In this document: positions 1-8,567 of the stretch, one piece after another | How the letters are laid out: the number at the start of each line of letters is the position of its first letter | How positions within the stretch are numbered: position 1 is the first letter of the stretch | Origin: Lacticaseibacillus mingshuiensis | Lineage (GTDB): Bacteria > Bacillota > Bacilli > Lactobacillales > Lactobacillaceae | Assembly (NCBI RefSeq): GCF_016861785.1 | Contig: NZ_BOLS01000001.1 | Location: forward strand, 1-64,000 | Direction: 5' to 3' | Length of the DNA: 64,000 bases | Translations under genes and position numbers: made by a program | Notes under the pieces: generated by a model | Seen by the model: the letters and a program-made list of their open reading frames with translations, nothing else | Database searches by the model: none | Told to the model about the DNA's origin: nothing

Positions 1-85
1 ACAGGATATCTGTTCTTGATGTTTTTTATTGTCCAAAAAATTTTGAGACAGTGGCTAACTTGATTCTAAAATGCGCGGTTTTCTT

Positions 86-94
86 TGCTATACT
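86..94 (+). promoter_or_regulatory. recJ promoter, extended -10
   Basis: TATACT at 89-94 is preceded by TG at 86-87, giving the extended -10 form TGnTATACT. No good -35 lies at the usual distance. Transcription would start near position 101, which excludes the upstream ATG at 51 as the recJ start. Confidence 0.55.
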
Positions 95-119
95 TGTTCA
101 GTTAGAAAGGACGATGGCG

Positions 120-2384
120 ATGGCGACTTTTGATTGGCAATTGCAGGCACGACCCGCAGACGCAGTGAACCAGCTGGCGGCAGACTTAGCGGTCCCGCCT
201 TTTTTAGCGCGACTGTTGCTTGAACGCGGCATCACGACGAAGGAGGCGCTGGATAATTTTTGCAATCCGGACGTGGGCCGGCTGAACGATCCGCTGCTAC
301 TGCATGACATGGATAAGGCCGTCGCCCGCATCACCCAGGCGATCGAGCGCGGTGAGAAGATCACGATCTACGGCGATTATGACGTGGATGGGTTGACCGC
401 GTCGAGCATCATGCTTGAGACCCTGCAAAGCATCGGCGCCGAGCCAGAGGTCTTCATTCCGGACCGATTCACGGATGGCTACGGCCCAAATCAGGACGTC
501 TACGATTATTTGCAAAAAACAGGGACGCAACTGGTCATCACGGTGGATAACGGCGTCGGTGGCGCAGCTGTGATCGACAAGGCAATGGCCAGTGGCATGG
601 ACGTGGTCGTCACGGATCACCACGAACTGCCGGCTGTTTTGCCCAAGGCGGTCGCGGTGGTGCATCCTCGCCATCCAGACGGTCATTATCCGTTTAGCGA
701 TCTTTCAGGGGCCGGCGTCGCGTTCAAAGTTGCGACCGCGCTGCTGGGAGAGCCGCCGCTGGAAAGCATCGACCTCGCCGCCCTTGGAACCATTGCCGAC
801 CTGGTGGGCATGACGGATGAAAATCGGGTGATCGTGCAGCTTGGCTTGCGCATGATCCGCAGCCAGCCGCGCATCGGCTTAGCGGCGCTGCTTCAGGCGT
901 CCGGCATCGATGCCAAGACCGTGGATGAGACCTCGGTCAGTTTTGGCATCGCCCCGCGCCTCAATGCGCTGGGCCGGTTGGGCGAGGCCAAGCCTGGGGT
1001 GACGCTGCTCACGACGTTTGACGAAGATGAAGCCGCGGCCCTGGCCCACACGGTCAACGAATTGAACACCCAGCGGCAGGCGCTGGTCAAACAGATCGCC
1101 GATGAAGCCTTGGCAATGGCGACCACGCCCGCCAATCAGCAGGCAAAAACGTTGGTGTTGGCCAAGACCGGCTGGCATGAAGGGGTGCTCGGCATCGTCG
1201 CCAGCCATGTTGTGGAAGAAACCGGCAAGCCGACTTTGGTCTTGAACATTCAAGAAGATGGGAAAACTGCGAAGGGCTCCGGCCGCTCGATCGAAGCCTA
1301 TCATCTCTTCAATGCGCTGAATGCGGCCAAGGATCAGATGACGCATTTTGGCGGCCATCACATGGCGGTCGGATTGACGGTGCCTGTGGCCAATCTGCCT
1401 GCGCTGCATGACGCGATGGAGCAGGCCGCCGCCACGACCCTCACCGATGTGCCGCGCCCGACCCTGACGCTCGCCGCACAGGTCGATGCGCGTGACCTCA
1501 CGCTTGCCAATTATCAATTGATCCGGCAGCTCGCCCCCTTTGGCCCGGGGAATGAGGAGCCAGTGTTCAGTTTTTTGCCTCATCAACTCGGCGACATTCG
1601 CCAATTGGGCAAAACAGGGGCGCATCTGAAGTTTCAGGCAGATGGGCTTAACGTGATCGCATTTGGCCGCGGCCAAGACGCCAGTGCCCTGAGTCATGCG
1701 GACCAGGCAAAATTGGCGGTCTGTCTTGGCCAAAACACGTGGCAGGGCAATACCACTTTGCAGCTTCAGCTCAAAGACTGGCAGCTATCGGCGCCAAGCG
1801 TGATCGACATGCGCTTGCCCAAGCCAAGTGGGGAGCAGTTCCGCCGGGCGTATACTTATGTCTTTTTTGACGCCAAGCATAAACAGACATTAACGACTCA
1901 ATATTTCTTCGGCGGGCCGGTCGTGATGGCCCAAGATGTGACTGCACCGCTGGCCAATGCGGTGCTGGTGGATCTGCCGGCTTCGGACCAGCAGCTGGCG
2001 ACCCTGGCCGCCAACTTGACCGCCCCAGTGCGGGTGATCTTCACCGCGCCGGCCGCCGAACTCGTGGCCCTGCCAACGCGGCAAGAGTGCGGGCGGGTGC
2101 TGAAGTTTTTGCAAGGCCAGCCGGGATTTGATAAGCACCATCTGCCGGCGCTGGCACGCGAGGTCCATTTGACTGTGCAGCAGGTGATCTTTGCCGTTCA
2201 GGTGTTTTTTGAGCTTGGATTTGTTACAATTGAGGGTGCGCTGATCACGGTGGTGGCAGCGCCCGCCCGCCGCGCGTTGAATACTGCGACTGTGTATCAA
2301 GCGCGCGAGGCCTTTTTGGCGTTAGCGCAGCACCTGCAGACAGATGATCGCGCGAGCCTGGCGAAACGGCTTCTGCTTGAATAA
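120..2384 (+). CDS. recJ: single-stranded-DNA-specific exonuclease RecJ
   Basis: RecJ degrades single-stranded DNA 5' to 3' in recombination and mismatch or base-excision repair. The DHH phosphoesterase motifs are clear: DYDVDG at about residues 86-91 and DHH at about 166-168, followed by the DHHA1 GGHHMAVGL region near residue 420 and an OB-like C-terminal part. The protein is about 754 aa, normal for lactobacillar RecJ. The ATG at 120 has AGGA 8 nt upstream. An in-frame ATG at 114 is too close to that site, and one at 51 lies before the promoter. It ends 20 nt before apt, a conserved pairing. Confidence 0.95.
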   Translation: MATFDWQLQARPADAVNQLAADLAVPPFLARLLLERGITTKEALDNFCNPDVGRLNDPLLLHDMDKAVARITQAIERGEKITIYGDYDVDGLTASSIMLETLQSIGAEPEVFIPDRFTDGYGPNQDVYDYLQKTGTQLVITVDNGVGGAAVIDKAMASGMDVVVTDHHELPAVLPKAVAVVHPRHPDGHYPFSDLSGAGVAFKVATALLGEPPLESIDLAALGTIADLVGMTDENRVIVQLGLRMIRSQPRIGLAALLQASGIDAKTVDETSVSFGIAPRLNALGRLGEAKPGVTLLTTFDEDEAAALAHTVNELNTQRQALVKQIADEALAMATTPANQQAKTLVLAKTGWHEGVLGIVASHVVEETGKPTLVLNIQEDGKTAKGSGRSIEAYHLFNALNAAKDQMTHFGGHHMAVGLTVPVANLPALHDAMEQAAATTLTDVPRPTLTLAAQVDARDLTLANYQLIRQLAPFGPGNEEPVFSFLPHQLGDIRQLGKTGAHLKFQADGLNVIAFGRGQDASALSHADQAKLAVCLGQNTWQGNTTLQLQLKDWQLSAPSVIDMRLPKPSGEQFRRAYTYVFFDAKHKQTLTTQYFFGGPVVMAQDVTAPLANAVLVDLPASDQQLATLAANLTAPVRVIFTAPAAELVALPTRQECGRVLKFLQGQPGFDKHHLPALAREVHLTVQQVIFAVQVFFELGFVTIEGALITVVAAPARRALNTATVYQAREAFLALAQHLQTDDRASLAKRLLLE

Positions 2385-2404
2385 CGAATGTGAGGAAGAT
2401 TTAT

Positions 2405-2932
2405 ATGAGCATCAATTTTAAGGATTATGTAGCCAGTGTTGATAATTTTCCAGAGCCAGGTATCGTGTTCCGCGATATCTCGCCGCTGATGGCTGATGGC
2501 AAGGCTTATGCCGCCGCGACCGATGAGATCGCCGCATATGCCAAGGACAAAGGCGTCGAAATGATCGTCGGCCCTGAAGCGCGTGGGTTCATCGTTGGCT
2601 GCCCCGTGGCGTATAAGCTCGGCGTTGGGTTCGCCCCGGCACGGAAAAAAGGCAAGCTGCCGCGCCCGACTGTCAGCGCCTCTTACGACCTCGAATATGG
2701 CCAGGCGACCTTGTATCTGCATGAAGATGCCATCAAACCAGGCCAGCGCGTGTTGGTGTGCGATGACCTTCTGGCAACAGGCGGCACGATCGCAGCGACC
2801 ATTGAGCTCGTGGAAAAACTTGGTGGCATTGTCGTCGGCACCGCATTTTTGATCGAACTGTCGGATCTGCACGGCCGCGACCGGATCAAAGATCATGATA
2901 TGTTTACGCTGATGAGTTATACTGGCGCATAA
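2405..2932 (+). CDS. apt: adenine phosphoribosyltransferase
   Basis: This purine salvage enzyme makes AMP from adenine and PRPP in the cytoplasm. The type I phosphoribosyltransferase PRPP loop [13 protein letters not shown] lies near residues 117-129, and the N-terminal [13 protein letters not shown] and GPEARGF segments are typical of Apt. At 175 aa its length is normal. The ATG at 2405 has GAGGAAG 6 nt upstream; an earlier in-frame ATG at 2390 would overlap that site. It is probably co-transcribed with recJ. Confidence 0.95.
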   Translation: MSINFKDYVASVDNFPEPGIVFRDISPLMADGKAYAAATDEIAAYAKDKGVEMIVGPEARGFIVGCPVAYKLGVGFAPARKKGKLPRPTVSASYDLEYGQATLYLHEDAIKPGQRVLVCDDLLATGGTIAATIELVEKLGGIVVGTAFLIELSDLHGRDRIKDHDMFTLMSYTGA

Positions 2933-2950
2933 CCAGAGGGAGGTCTGCAA

Positions 2951-3463
2951 ATGGCCAAACACAAAAAAGAAGACAAGACACTTGTCGAAAAGATGCTCGA
3001 TAAGGCGAAAATCGCCTATGTCCCATATGAATTTCCCACTCATGAAGCGGGAGATGTCGCCCAGCTGTCGGTCGACCATATCGGCGTTGATGAGCACCGC
3101 ATTTACAAGACGCTTGTGCTGACTGGCAACAAGACCGGTCCCGTGGTCGGGGTCGTGCCACTTGATCGCCACATTGCCTATAAAAAATTGGCGGCTGTTT
3201 CCGGCAACAAAAAAGTCGGCATGGTGCCGCTCAAGGACCTGGTGAAGACCACGGGCTACGAGCATGGCGCCAACACGCCGATCGGGATCCATGCACGGCA
3301 TAACTATCCGATCTATTTGGGCATTGAGGCCCAAGATGAAGCGGAGATCATCGTCTCGGCTGGCAAGATCGGCCGCTCTGTCGGGTTAGCCCCGGCGGAT
3401 CTACTGAAGGTCTGCGACGCCCAGTTCGCTGATTTCACGGCGCTTGAAGAGGAGGATGCCTGA
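2951..3463 (+). CDS. ybaK: Cys-tRNA(Pro)/Cys-tRNA(Cys) deacylase, YbaK/EbsC family
   Basis: The YbaK family hydrolyses Cys-tRNA(Pro) made in error by prolyl-tRNA synthetase. The 170-aa protein shows the family pattern: HRIYKTLVL, the conserved Lys in AVSGNKKVGM, and TGYEHGANTPIG. AGAGGGAGG lies just upstream of the ATG. It sits 18 nt after apt and overlaps the next gene by 1 nt, so it is probably in one operon with recJ and apt. Confidence 0.88.
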   Translation: MAKHKKEDKTLVEKMLDKAKIAYVPYEFPTHEAGDVAQLSVDHIGVDEHRIYKTLVLTGNKTGPVVGVVPLDRHIAYKKLAAVSGNKKVGMVPLKDLVKTTGYEHGANTPIGIHARHNYPIYLGIEAQDEAEIIVSAGKIGRSVGLAPADLLKVCDAQFADFTALEEEDA

Positions 3464-3774
3464 TGTTTTCACGAGATGAAGCACGGTTTGCCACCTATGG
3501 CGTGATCGCCAATCTGCCAGGAGAGATCATCGACAGCGTGTGGATGATCATTGATCAAAATCTGCAAGGGGTCCTACCACTGGGCAATTTGCTCCGGTTT
3601 GACCTACTGAATTCAGACGGCCAGCTGACCATCGGCTTTTCTGAAGAGGGCCAAGACACGCAAATGGCCTTTGACCTGGACTTCACCTATGACGACAGCT
3701 TCCCGGACACGGTGATGGCCTACGATGATGGTGAAAATCAGACGATTTTGTTGCCCGAAGAGACCAATCGTTAA
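3463..3774 (+). CDS. DUF960-type protein of unknown function
   Basis: This small acidic protein of 103 aa begins MFSRDEARFATYGVIANLP and contains WMIIDQNLQGVLPL, which resembles the DUF960 family of Firmicutes. I know of no established function. Its ATG overlaps the ybaK stop as TGATG, so translation is probably coupled. It is the last gene before a strong terminator. The family assignment is from memory of the pattern. Confidence 0.65.
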   Translation: MFSRDEARFATYGVIANLPGEIIDSVWMIIDQNLQGVLPLGNLLRFDLLNSDGQLTIGFSEEGQDTQMAFDLDFTYDDSFPDTVMAYDDGENQTILLPEETNR

Positions 3775-3784
3775 TGAGGTAACT

Positions 3785-3828
3785 CAAATAGCCGCAACGC
3801 ATTTTTAACAGTGCGTTGCGGCTATTTG
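3785..3828 (+). terminator. intrinsic terminator after the recJ-apt-ybaK operon
   Basis: A perfect 17-bp stem (3785-3801 with 3812-3828) closes a 10-nt loop. The T-run after it is short (TTTGTTTG). The next 160 bases, to 3988, show no gene. Confidence 0.75.
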
Positions 3829-3988
3829 TTTGTTGGCATTTGGTACGGGACAGCGGCGGGGGACTCCCATGCCGCGGGCTAACGGCAGACGCATCAGTGG
3901 CGCATGCAGCTGAGACTGGTCGGCGCATTTGCGTGCAGGCTCGCGTTCGTTTTCCCTGGTGACGGACCAAAATGGACCATAGTAAGTG

Positions 3989-4402
3989 TTAAAGCACTGC
4001 CTGCGGTTCGATGCGAGCAAATGCCTCGTTGATCTCGGCGCGAGCTTGCTGCTGCTCTTCGACCCCTTGTTCAAAGCGGGGATGTTCGACGCCGTTGTCG
4101 TGAATCGCAGACAGTGTCATCAAGATCCCCGCGCGGATATCTTCCAATCCGCTGATCAAGGCCTGGTTGAATGCGGCATATCCGCGCGGCGCCTGGAGTT
4201 TTTCGCACTGGGCGACAAAACGATTGAAGCGTAGCACGTTCTTGCTGTAGTAATCCCGCAGCCGGGCCAGGCTTTCACTTGCGTAGCAGTTCCCCTTTTC
4301 GATGTTACGGCAGGTGTGAACGTATTCCTTGAAGACTGTCTCATAGACCAAAAGCCGTTCGAGTTGCTGATTAACAGATGCGACATATTCATCGGTGCTC
4401 AT
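3989..4402 (-). CDS. hypothetical helical protein
   Basis: I do not recognise this 137-aa protein. It reads as mostly alpha-helical and charged, with no signal peptide or membrane segment and a Gln/Glu-rich stretch (VEEQQQARAE) near the C terminus. The ATG at 4402 has AAGGAGG about 8 nt upstream; a longer frame reaching 4438 lacks a ribosome site. It is a single-gene unit convergent with the recJ operon, and the upstream 4440-4520 is AT-rich and probably holds its promoter. Confidence 0.6.
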   Translation of the reverse strand: MSTDEYVASVNQQLERLLVYETVFKEYVHTCRNIEKGNCYASESLARLRDYYSKNVLRFNRFVAQCEKLQAPRGYAAFNQALISGLEDIRAGILMTLSAIHDNGVEHPRFEQGVEEQQQARAEINEAFARIEPQAVL

Positions 4403-4538
4403 AGGAAAGCCTCCTTGCTCAACTATTAACTTACTCACCTAGACTAACACTCGAAAAACTAATTATCAATATAATTTATACACAATAGTTAAAAATCGTT
4501 GGTTATTTATTTTTCCCATTTATGACACCTGTCATGTG

Positions 4539-4550
4539 GCGTGATCACGC
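4539..4550. promoter_or_regulatory. palindromic operator candidate before the acetyltransferase gene
   Basis: GCGTGATCACGC is a perfect 12-bp palindrome, 69 nt before the acetyltransferase start. A second small inverted repeat, TGACA-CC-TGTCA, lies at 4523-4534, and TATCAT at 4559-4564 could be the -10. The arrangement suits a repressor or activator site, but the regulator is unknown. Confidence 0.35.
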
Positions 4551-4619
4551 GAATGAGGTATCATGAAAAAGACAAACAGACGCCGATTTTTCGCGCCAAA
4601 AATTAGAGGAGGCCCATGA

Positions 4620-5234
4620 ATGACCGAAACTGAATATGACCGGATGACCGCGGGTAAACTATATTATTCGCCAGACAAAGACCTGGTGGCGCGGCGTGCG
4701 GCGACTCGCAAACTTGTGACTGCTTATAATCAGACAGACGATGCGGCGGGGCAAAAAGCGCTGTTGGATCAGCTGATCGATTGCCCGAGCCATGATGCTT
4801 ATATTGAACCGACGATTCGGGTGGACTACGCCAAGAATATTCATATTGGCAAACAATTTTATGCCAATTACGACTGCATCTTTTTGGACGTGGCGCCGAT
4901 CACGATCGGGGACAACGTGATGTTCGCGCCGCGGGTCGGCGTGTATACCGCCGGCCACCCGATCAGTTATGACGTGCGCGAACGCGACCTTGAATATGGC
5001 CATCCGATCACGATCGGAAGCCATGTCTGGGTCGGCGGGGATGTGACGATCTGCCCCGGGGTAACGATCGGCAGCGATGTGGTGATCGGCGCGGAAAGTG
5101 TCGTCACCCATGACATTCCGGACCATGTGATCGCGGTGGGCAACCCGGCACGTGTGTTGCGCAAGATCGACGACACAACGCGTGCGACTTGGGCGGCGGA
5201 GGAAGCCGCTTATCACCGGGAAACCGGGCGGTAG
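4620..5234 (+). CDS. maltose/galactoside O-acetyltransferase family, left-handed beta-helix
   Basis: Enzymes of this family transfer acetyl from acetyl-CoA to sugars. The 204-aa protein begins with the Maa domain (TETEYDRMTAGKLYY) and continues with hexapeptide repeats (ITIGDNVMFAP, ITIGSHVWVGG, VTIGSDVVIGA). The catalytic His is in YTAGHP near residue 116, and the GNPARVLRKI tail is typical. AGAGGAGG lies 7 nt before the ATG. An ATG 4 nt upstream opens only a 5-codon frame. The natural acceptor sugar cannot be read from the sequence. Confidence 0.88.
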   Translation: MTETEYDRMTAGKLYYSPDKDLVARRAATRKLVTAYNQTDDAAGQKALLDQLIDCPSHDAYIEPTIRVDYAKNIHIGKQFYANYDCIFLDVAPITIGDNVMFAPRVGVYTAGHPISYDVRERDLEYGHPITIGSHVWVGGDVTICPGVTIGSDVVIGAESVVTHDIPDHVIAVGNPARVLRKIDDTTRATWAAEEAAYHRETGR

Positions 5235-5251
5235 TCTTAGCAGTGAACGCA

Positions 5252-5288
5252 AAAACGCGGAATGCCTGTCGTGGGCGTTCCGCGTTTT
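5252..5288 (+). terminator. intrinsic terminator after the acetyltransferase gene
   Basis: A 15-bp stem with one G-U pair (AAAACGCGGAATGCC with GGCGTTCCGCGTTTT) closes a 7-nt loop; the 3' arm ends in TTTT. Confidence 0.75.
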
Positions 5289-5415
5289 CGATTGTACCTA
5301 GGAAAAGGATATAAATGCTAGAGGATGAAACCGGTGGGCTGACTTCTCAAATGTCTATTGCTCACGATGGCCCCAAAGGTGGTTACTCGTAGCCCGAACT
5401 AAAAGCTCTCGCAAT

Positions 5416-5589
5416 TCATGCATCTGCCATCAACCGCATGGCAAGAGCGACTTGCTCGTCATTTAGCAGCTGGTCAATATTTTTTTCAAATTGTGCAATA
5501 TTCGTTTGGTCAAACATTGGCTCATGCTTTGAATTTTCTTCCAGTCTCGCCAGCAGATCGGCACTTATTTTTGATTCAATGTTTGGCAT
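5416..5589 (-). CDS. small hypothetical protein, 57 aa
   Basis: A short frame on the minus strand starts at an ATG at 5589 preceded by GAGGAGGCC, a strong ribosome site. It encodes a helical, acidic protein beginning MPNIESKISADLLARLEEN and ending LAMRLMADA. I do not recognise it; the composition is like many small soluble Lactobacillus proteins. The plus-strand frame at the same place (5438-5653) is Ser/Phe/Trp-rich and looks like its shadow. The rest of 5290-5808 shows only a terminator and no other gene. Confidence 0.5.
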   Translation of the reverse strand: MPNIESKISADLLARLEENSKHEPMFDQTNIAQFEKNIDQLLNDEQVALAMRLMADA

Positions 5590-5740
5590 GATTTGGCCTC
5601 CTCATGATTTTTCTATTGAGTACGTTCGCTCGGTCTTTTGGTCTCAATCCTAAGCGTCATTAAAATAAGTTGAGAGCGATGCCCTTTTTGTGCCCTTTTT
5701 GTGCACTCCAGTATCGAATTCACTCTAAAACAGTCGAAAA

Positions 5741-5779
5741 CAAAAACCCGGAAACGCTGATTTAACGGCATTTCCGGGT
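5741..5779 (-). terminator. minus-strand terminator downstream of tRNA-Ser
   Basis: Read on the minus strand, ACCCGGAAA pairs with TTTCCGGGT across a 16-nt loop, followed by TTTTTGTTTT. It ends the tRNA-Ser transcript. Confidence 0.7.
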
Positions 5780-5808
5780 CCAACTAAACTCTGAAAAAGG
5801 CACTGAAA

Positions 5809-5894
5809 GGAGAGTACAGGATTTGAACCTGCGCGCCGGTGTTACCGGTTCGACGGATTTCGAGTCCGTTGCATTACCACTCTGCCAACTCTCC
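5809..5894 (-). tRNA. tRNA-Ser (CGA)
   Basis: The minus strand folds as a class II tRNA. The 7-bp acceptor stem is GGAGAGT with ACTCTCC. The anticodon stem ACGGA/TCCGT holds the loop CTCGAAA (anticodon CGA, reading UCG). There is a long variable arm CCGGT-AAC-ACCGG and a T loop TTCAAAT. CCA is not encoded. The base after the acceptor stem reads T, whereas tRNA-Ser normally carries G there. Confidence 0.93.
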
Positions 5895-5950
5895 AGAACG
5901 TTTACCAGTATAGCAAATCATTATTATTTTGCAAAGGGGGCTGAAGAGAT

Positions 5951-5978
5951 TTGTTTTCGCCGCGTAACTCTGTATACT
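5951..5978 (+). promoter_or_regulatory. promoter of the 6.0-7.0 kb operon
   Basis: TTGTTT (5951-5956) and TATACT (5973-5978) are 16 nt apart. The start point near 5985 argues for translation from the GTG at 6013 rather than the ATG at 5980. Confidence 0.55.
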
Positions 5979-6012
5979 TATGTTATTCATTAAAGACATA
6001 GGAAGTGCGAAC

Positions 6013-6390
6013 GTGAAACTCTCGCTGGTAAAACTCCCCGCGCTTTATGGCTTCATGTATGCGGTATTCATCACAGGCGTCATGGTGGCGGCGGCGCTGT
6101 CGCTTGTCGTCCAACATCAATTTTCCCTGCCAGCATGCGGCGACCTGTTGTTCACCTGGACCTTGCAGTGGTGGTGGCTCAACTTGGTCGGCGCGGCGCT
6201 GCACGTGCTCAGTTACGCGAAATCGCTGACGTCGAAACTGGGCATGGTCGCCAACACGCTGGGCGTCTGCGTCTACATCGCGTATGCGTTGATTCCCAAC
6301 TACAGCCCAGTGATCCTGGTCGTGCACCTGCTGGCACTGGCGCTATTGATGCGCAGCACGCGGCGCCGGCTGGTGAGCGTGGAAGGGTGA
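6013..6390 (+). CDS. hypothetical integral membrane protein, four helices
   Basis: I do not recognise the family. The 125-aa product starts MKLSLVKLPALYGFMYAVF and has about four hydrophobic segments, near residues 10-30, 45-65, 72-92 and 97-113, with a basic C-terminal tail MRSTRRRL. The GTG at 6013 has AGGA 9 nt upstream and lies after the promoter. It is the first gene of an operon with a small charged protein and a YxeA-like protein. Confidence 0.6.
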   Translation: MKLSLVKLPALYGFMYAVFITGVMVAAALSLVVQHQFSLPACGDLLFTWTLQWWWLNLVGAALHVLSYAKSLTSKLGMVANTLGVCVYIAYALIPNYSPVILVVHLLALALLMRSTRRRLVSVEG

Positions 6391-6398
6391 AAAATAAA

Positions 6399-6584
6399 AT
6401 GTGGTTCAATAAAAATAAAAGCAATGACGTCGATCCGACCTCGTATGATTTTGCCAAAATGGTCAAGGTGGCGCGCGAAAGTGACCCAAGTCTATTCCAC
6501 CGCTTCCAGACCGCGTTCAAGCAGTCTGCGGCAAGACACGACCCGCGCGATGCGGCGCAACCGAAAGACAAGGAGAAACAATAA
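6399..6584 (+). CDS. small charged hypothetical protein, 61 aa
   Basis: The frame starts MWFNKNKSNDVDPTSYDF and ends in a Lys/Glu-rich tail PKDKEKQ; it looks soluble. The upstream site is weak (GGAAGG about 12 nt before the ATG). Support for a real gene comes from position: it fills the space between two genes of the same operon, and its stop overlaps the next start (TAATG). The function is unknown. Confidence 0.45.
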   Translation: MWFNKNKSNDVDPTSYDFAKMVKVARESDPSLFHRFQTAFKQSAARHDPRDAAQPKDKEKQ

Positions 6585-6976
6585 TGAAAAAAATTGCTGG
6601 GCTGATCGCGGTGATTCTCATCGCTGCCCTCGGATTTGTCGGGTACCGCTACTGGGACACCACGTATCACAGCCATGACGCATACGCCGTGGTGACGGAA
6701 GGCGTCAAGGAAAAATCGAAGACGGCCAAGGGCACCGATTATAAGGTCAATGGGAAGCAATATTATATGATCAAATATACCTTCGACTTTTACGACGCCT
6801 CGGGCAACAAGACCACGCTCACATACGATGGCCCGGAAAGCGCCGACCCAACGCCACTGACGCCGGGCACCTATGTCCGCGCGAAGATCTCGCAAAAACG
6901 GGTGACGAATGGCCCATGGACGATCAGCGAAGGCGATGTCCCAGCCAAAGCCCTCAGCGCGATCAAAAATCAGTGA
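6584..6976 (+). CDS. YxeA family (DUF1093) secreted or membrane-anchored protein
   Basis: The 130-aa product has an N-terminal hydrophobic segment (residues 4-20) after KK, consistent with a signal peptide or anchor, followed by a small beta-rich domain with YYMIKYTFDFYDASG and PGTYVRAKISQKRV, as in the YxeA family. Many family members in lactobacilli occur beside small membrane proteins and respond to envelope stress; no biochemical role is known to me. AAGGAG lies just upstream. It ends its operon. Confidence 0.72.
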   Translation: MKKIAGLIAVILIAALGFVGYRYWDTTYHSHDAYAVVTEGVKEKSKTAKGTDYKVNGKQYYMIKYTFDFYDASGNKTTLTYDGPESADPTPLTPGTYVRAKISQKRVTNGPWTISEGDVPAKALSAIKNQ

Positions 6977-7005
6977 GCGATCAACAAAATAATTGATGAG
7001 ACACG

Positions 7006-7055
7006 AAAGGCCAGTGCGCATGCGGAAATAACATGCGTGTGCACTGGCCTTTTTC
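7006..7055 (+). terminator. intrinsic terminator after the YxeA-like gene
   Basis: AAAGGCCAGTGC pairs with GCACTGGCCTTTT, extended inward by GCATG/CATGC, with the T-run at 7049-7053. The A-run on the other side may also serve the convergent minus-strand genes. Confidence 0.8.
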
Positions 7056-7081
7056 TGTGGGGTGATTCGGACCGCAGCCCA

Positions 7082-7540
7082 TTACCCTAACTGCTTCGCC
7101 AACAGTCGCATCGGCCGGTCAAAAATGTCTTTGCCGACGCCGATCTGCTTGAAGCCGCGATGCTCGTACAGCCCCGTGTGTTGGGTGACGATGTACAGCG
7201 TCGTCGCGCCACCGGCTTGGGCGCGCTGTTCCGCCAGGCCGACGAGGGTCATACTCAGTCCCTGGCCGCGATAAGCAGGGTCCACATAAACAGAGGACAC
7301 AAACGGTGAGTAGCCGGTGTCCAGCACGATGTCTTGGTCAACCAAGGCGCAAAAACCGATCAAGGCGTCATTCTGTAGCAATAGAATGACGCATTCCGTT
7401 TTTTTCAGGCCGGCGCCAGCGAGCAGCTTCGCCAAATGGGGGCCGGCTTGCCAGTGGACCTTATTCAAAAGAGTTGTCGCCCAAGTCACCAGGGCGGGCT
7501 TTTGCCGCAGCAGTTTTGCGGTCAGAACCACGGTCTCCAT
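7082..7540 (-). CDS. GNAT family N-acetyltransferase
   Basis: This is a single GNAT domain, 152 aa. The acetyl-CoA-binding motif A is SSVYVDPAYRGQGLSMTLV (the canonical R/Q-x-x-G-x-G/A), and LYEHRGFKQIG is the usual C-terminal strand. The substrate cannot be told. I start at the Met of METVVLTAK (7540) because longer forms overlap the upstream gene; the ribosome site there is poor. It follows an 82-aa gene by 13 nt on the same strand. Confidence 0.78.
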   Translation of the reverse strand: METVVLTAKLLRQKPALVTWATTLLNKVHWQAGPHLAKLLAGAGLKKTECVILLLQNDALIGFCALVDQDIVLDTGYSPFVSSVYVDPAYRGQGLSMTLVGLAEQRAQAGGATTLYIVTQHTGLYEHRGFKQIGVGKDIFDRPMRLLAKQLG

Positions 7541-7553
7541 GCGGCCCGCCAGC

Positions 7554-7802
7554 TTACGGTTCTTCCGGCGTCTTGAGCAGCCCGTCATCCGCCATCTTGG
7601 CCAGCACGCGATACACGAGTTCTTCGGCGTAGTTGCGGTTTTCCGCCATCAAGTAGGCGTATTGCTCCGCCGCGGACGGATTCGGGGTGCCTTTTTCCCA
7701 GGTCTTGACCCGGTCTTGAACCTTATCGTCGGTGTACAGCTCCGAGGTGAGTTGATCCGCCGCATCTGAGATCAGATGACGCAGTGCATTATTTTCAGCC
7801 AT
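7554..7802 (-). CDS. hypothetical small protein, 82 aa
   Basis: This acidic, helical soluble protein (MAENNALRHLISDAADQL...) has no motif I recognise. The ATG is preceded by GGAGG with correct spacing, and TATAAT on the minus strand at 7843-7838 gives a plausible -10. It forms a two-gene unit with the GNAT enzyme downstream. Confidence 0.65.
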   Translation of the reverse strand: MAENNALRHLISDAADQLTSELYTDDKVQDRVKTWEKGTPNPSAAEQYAYLMAENRNYAEELVYRVLAKMADDGLLKTPEEP

Positions 7803-7961
7803 GATGTTCCTCCTTGCCCGCAGGCGTCTTTTTACCTATTATAGTGATCTTTTGGGCAAAGGACTAGTTTCAACCCCTGGGAAAAATTCGCCGGCGCCGG
7901 CCGCCATCGCGAAATCCGCTTTTCCTGGCCCGGCGCATAGCCTATGATAGAAATTGTGAAA

Positions 7962-8567
7962 ATGACGGTCGAAGATCAATTGCAGAATCAACCGACGATC
8001 ACGTCGGCGAGGGACCTGCTGGGTTGTGTGCTGACAGTGGGCGCTTGCTCAGGGCTGATCGTTGAAACAGAGGCTTACCTTGGCGAAGGCGATCGCGCGG
8101 CGCACGCATTTGGAGGACGGCGCACCCCGCGGAATTCAGCGCTGTATGACGCGGCAGGCACGGTGTATGTCTATCAGATGCGGCAGTATTGCCTCCTAAA
8201 GCTGGTGACCCAGGCAAAGGCGGTGCCGCAATGCGTCCTGATTCGCGCGCTCGAGCCGCTGACCGGCCTGGCTCTCATGGCCCAGCGGCGCGGGGTGAGC
8301 GGGCCGGCGCTGACCAATGGGCCGGGAAAATTGTGCCAGGCGCTGGCCCTCACGCGCGCAGACAATGCCACGTTGCTCAATCGCAACCGGCTGTGTTTGA
8401 GCCTGATGCCGGCGCGCCTGCCGCAAACGATCGGCGTGGCCCCGCGCATCGGGGTGCCGAACAAAGGCGAGGCGACGACCGCGCCACTGCGTTTTTTTGT
8501 GCAAGGCAATCAATATGTATCGGATATGAAACGAGCGTTGGTCGACCAACGAGGAGGATGGCAATGA
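7962..8567 (+). CDS. 3-methyladenine DNA glycosylase, AAG/MPG family
   Basis: It excises alkylated purines from DNA. Family signatures are DLLGCVL, IVETEAYLGEGDRAAHAF (catalytic Glu in ETEAY), RNSALYDAAGTVYVY, RALEPL and GPGKLCQAL. It has 201 aa from the ATG at 7962, near the normal size. TATGAT at 7943-7948 looks like the -10, so an ATG at 7944 would lie inside the promoter. No ribosome site precedes 7962, suggesting a nearly leaderless message. Its stop overlaps the next gene by 4 nt. Confidence 0.85.
   Translation: MTVEDQLQNQPTITSARDLLGCVLTVGACSGLIVETEAYLGEGDRAAHAFGGRRTPRNSALYDAAGTVYVYQMRQYCLLKLVTQAKAVPQCVLIRALEPLTGLALMAQRRGVSGPALTNGPGKLCQALALTRADNATLLNRNRLCLSLMPARLPQTIGVAPRIGVPNKGEATTAPLRFFVQGNQYVSDMKRALVDQRGGWQ

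Noticed and set aside
51-119. Longer N terminus for RecJ from an ATG at 51
   Set aside because: It lies upstream of the extended -10 at 86-94 and has no ribosome site; the ATG at 120 has AGGA at good distance.
879-1733. 284-codon minus-strand frame inside recJ
   Set aside because: It is antisense to a certain gene, has a His/Gln/Arg-rich composition typical of shadow frames in GC-rich DNA, and no recognisable motif.
2297-3334. 345-codon minus-strand frame across apt and ybaK
   Set aside because: It mirrors two well supported genes and shows no domain.
4616-4633. Five-codon upstream frame before the acetyltransferase
   Set aside because: Only 3 nt separate it from the ribosome site, and it is probably a chance ATG next to the true start at 4620.
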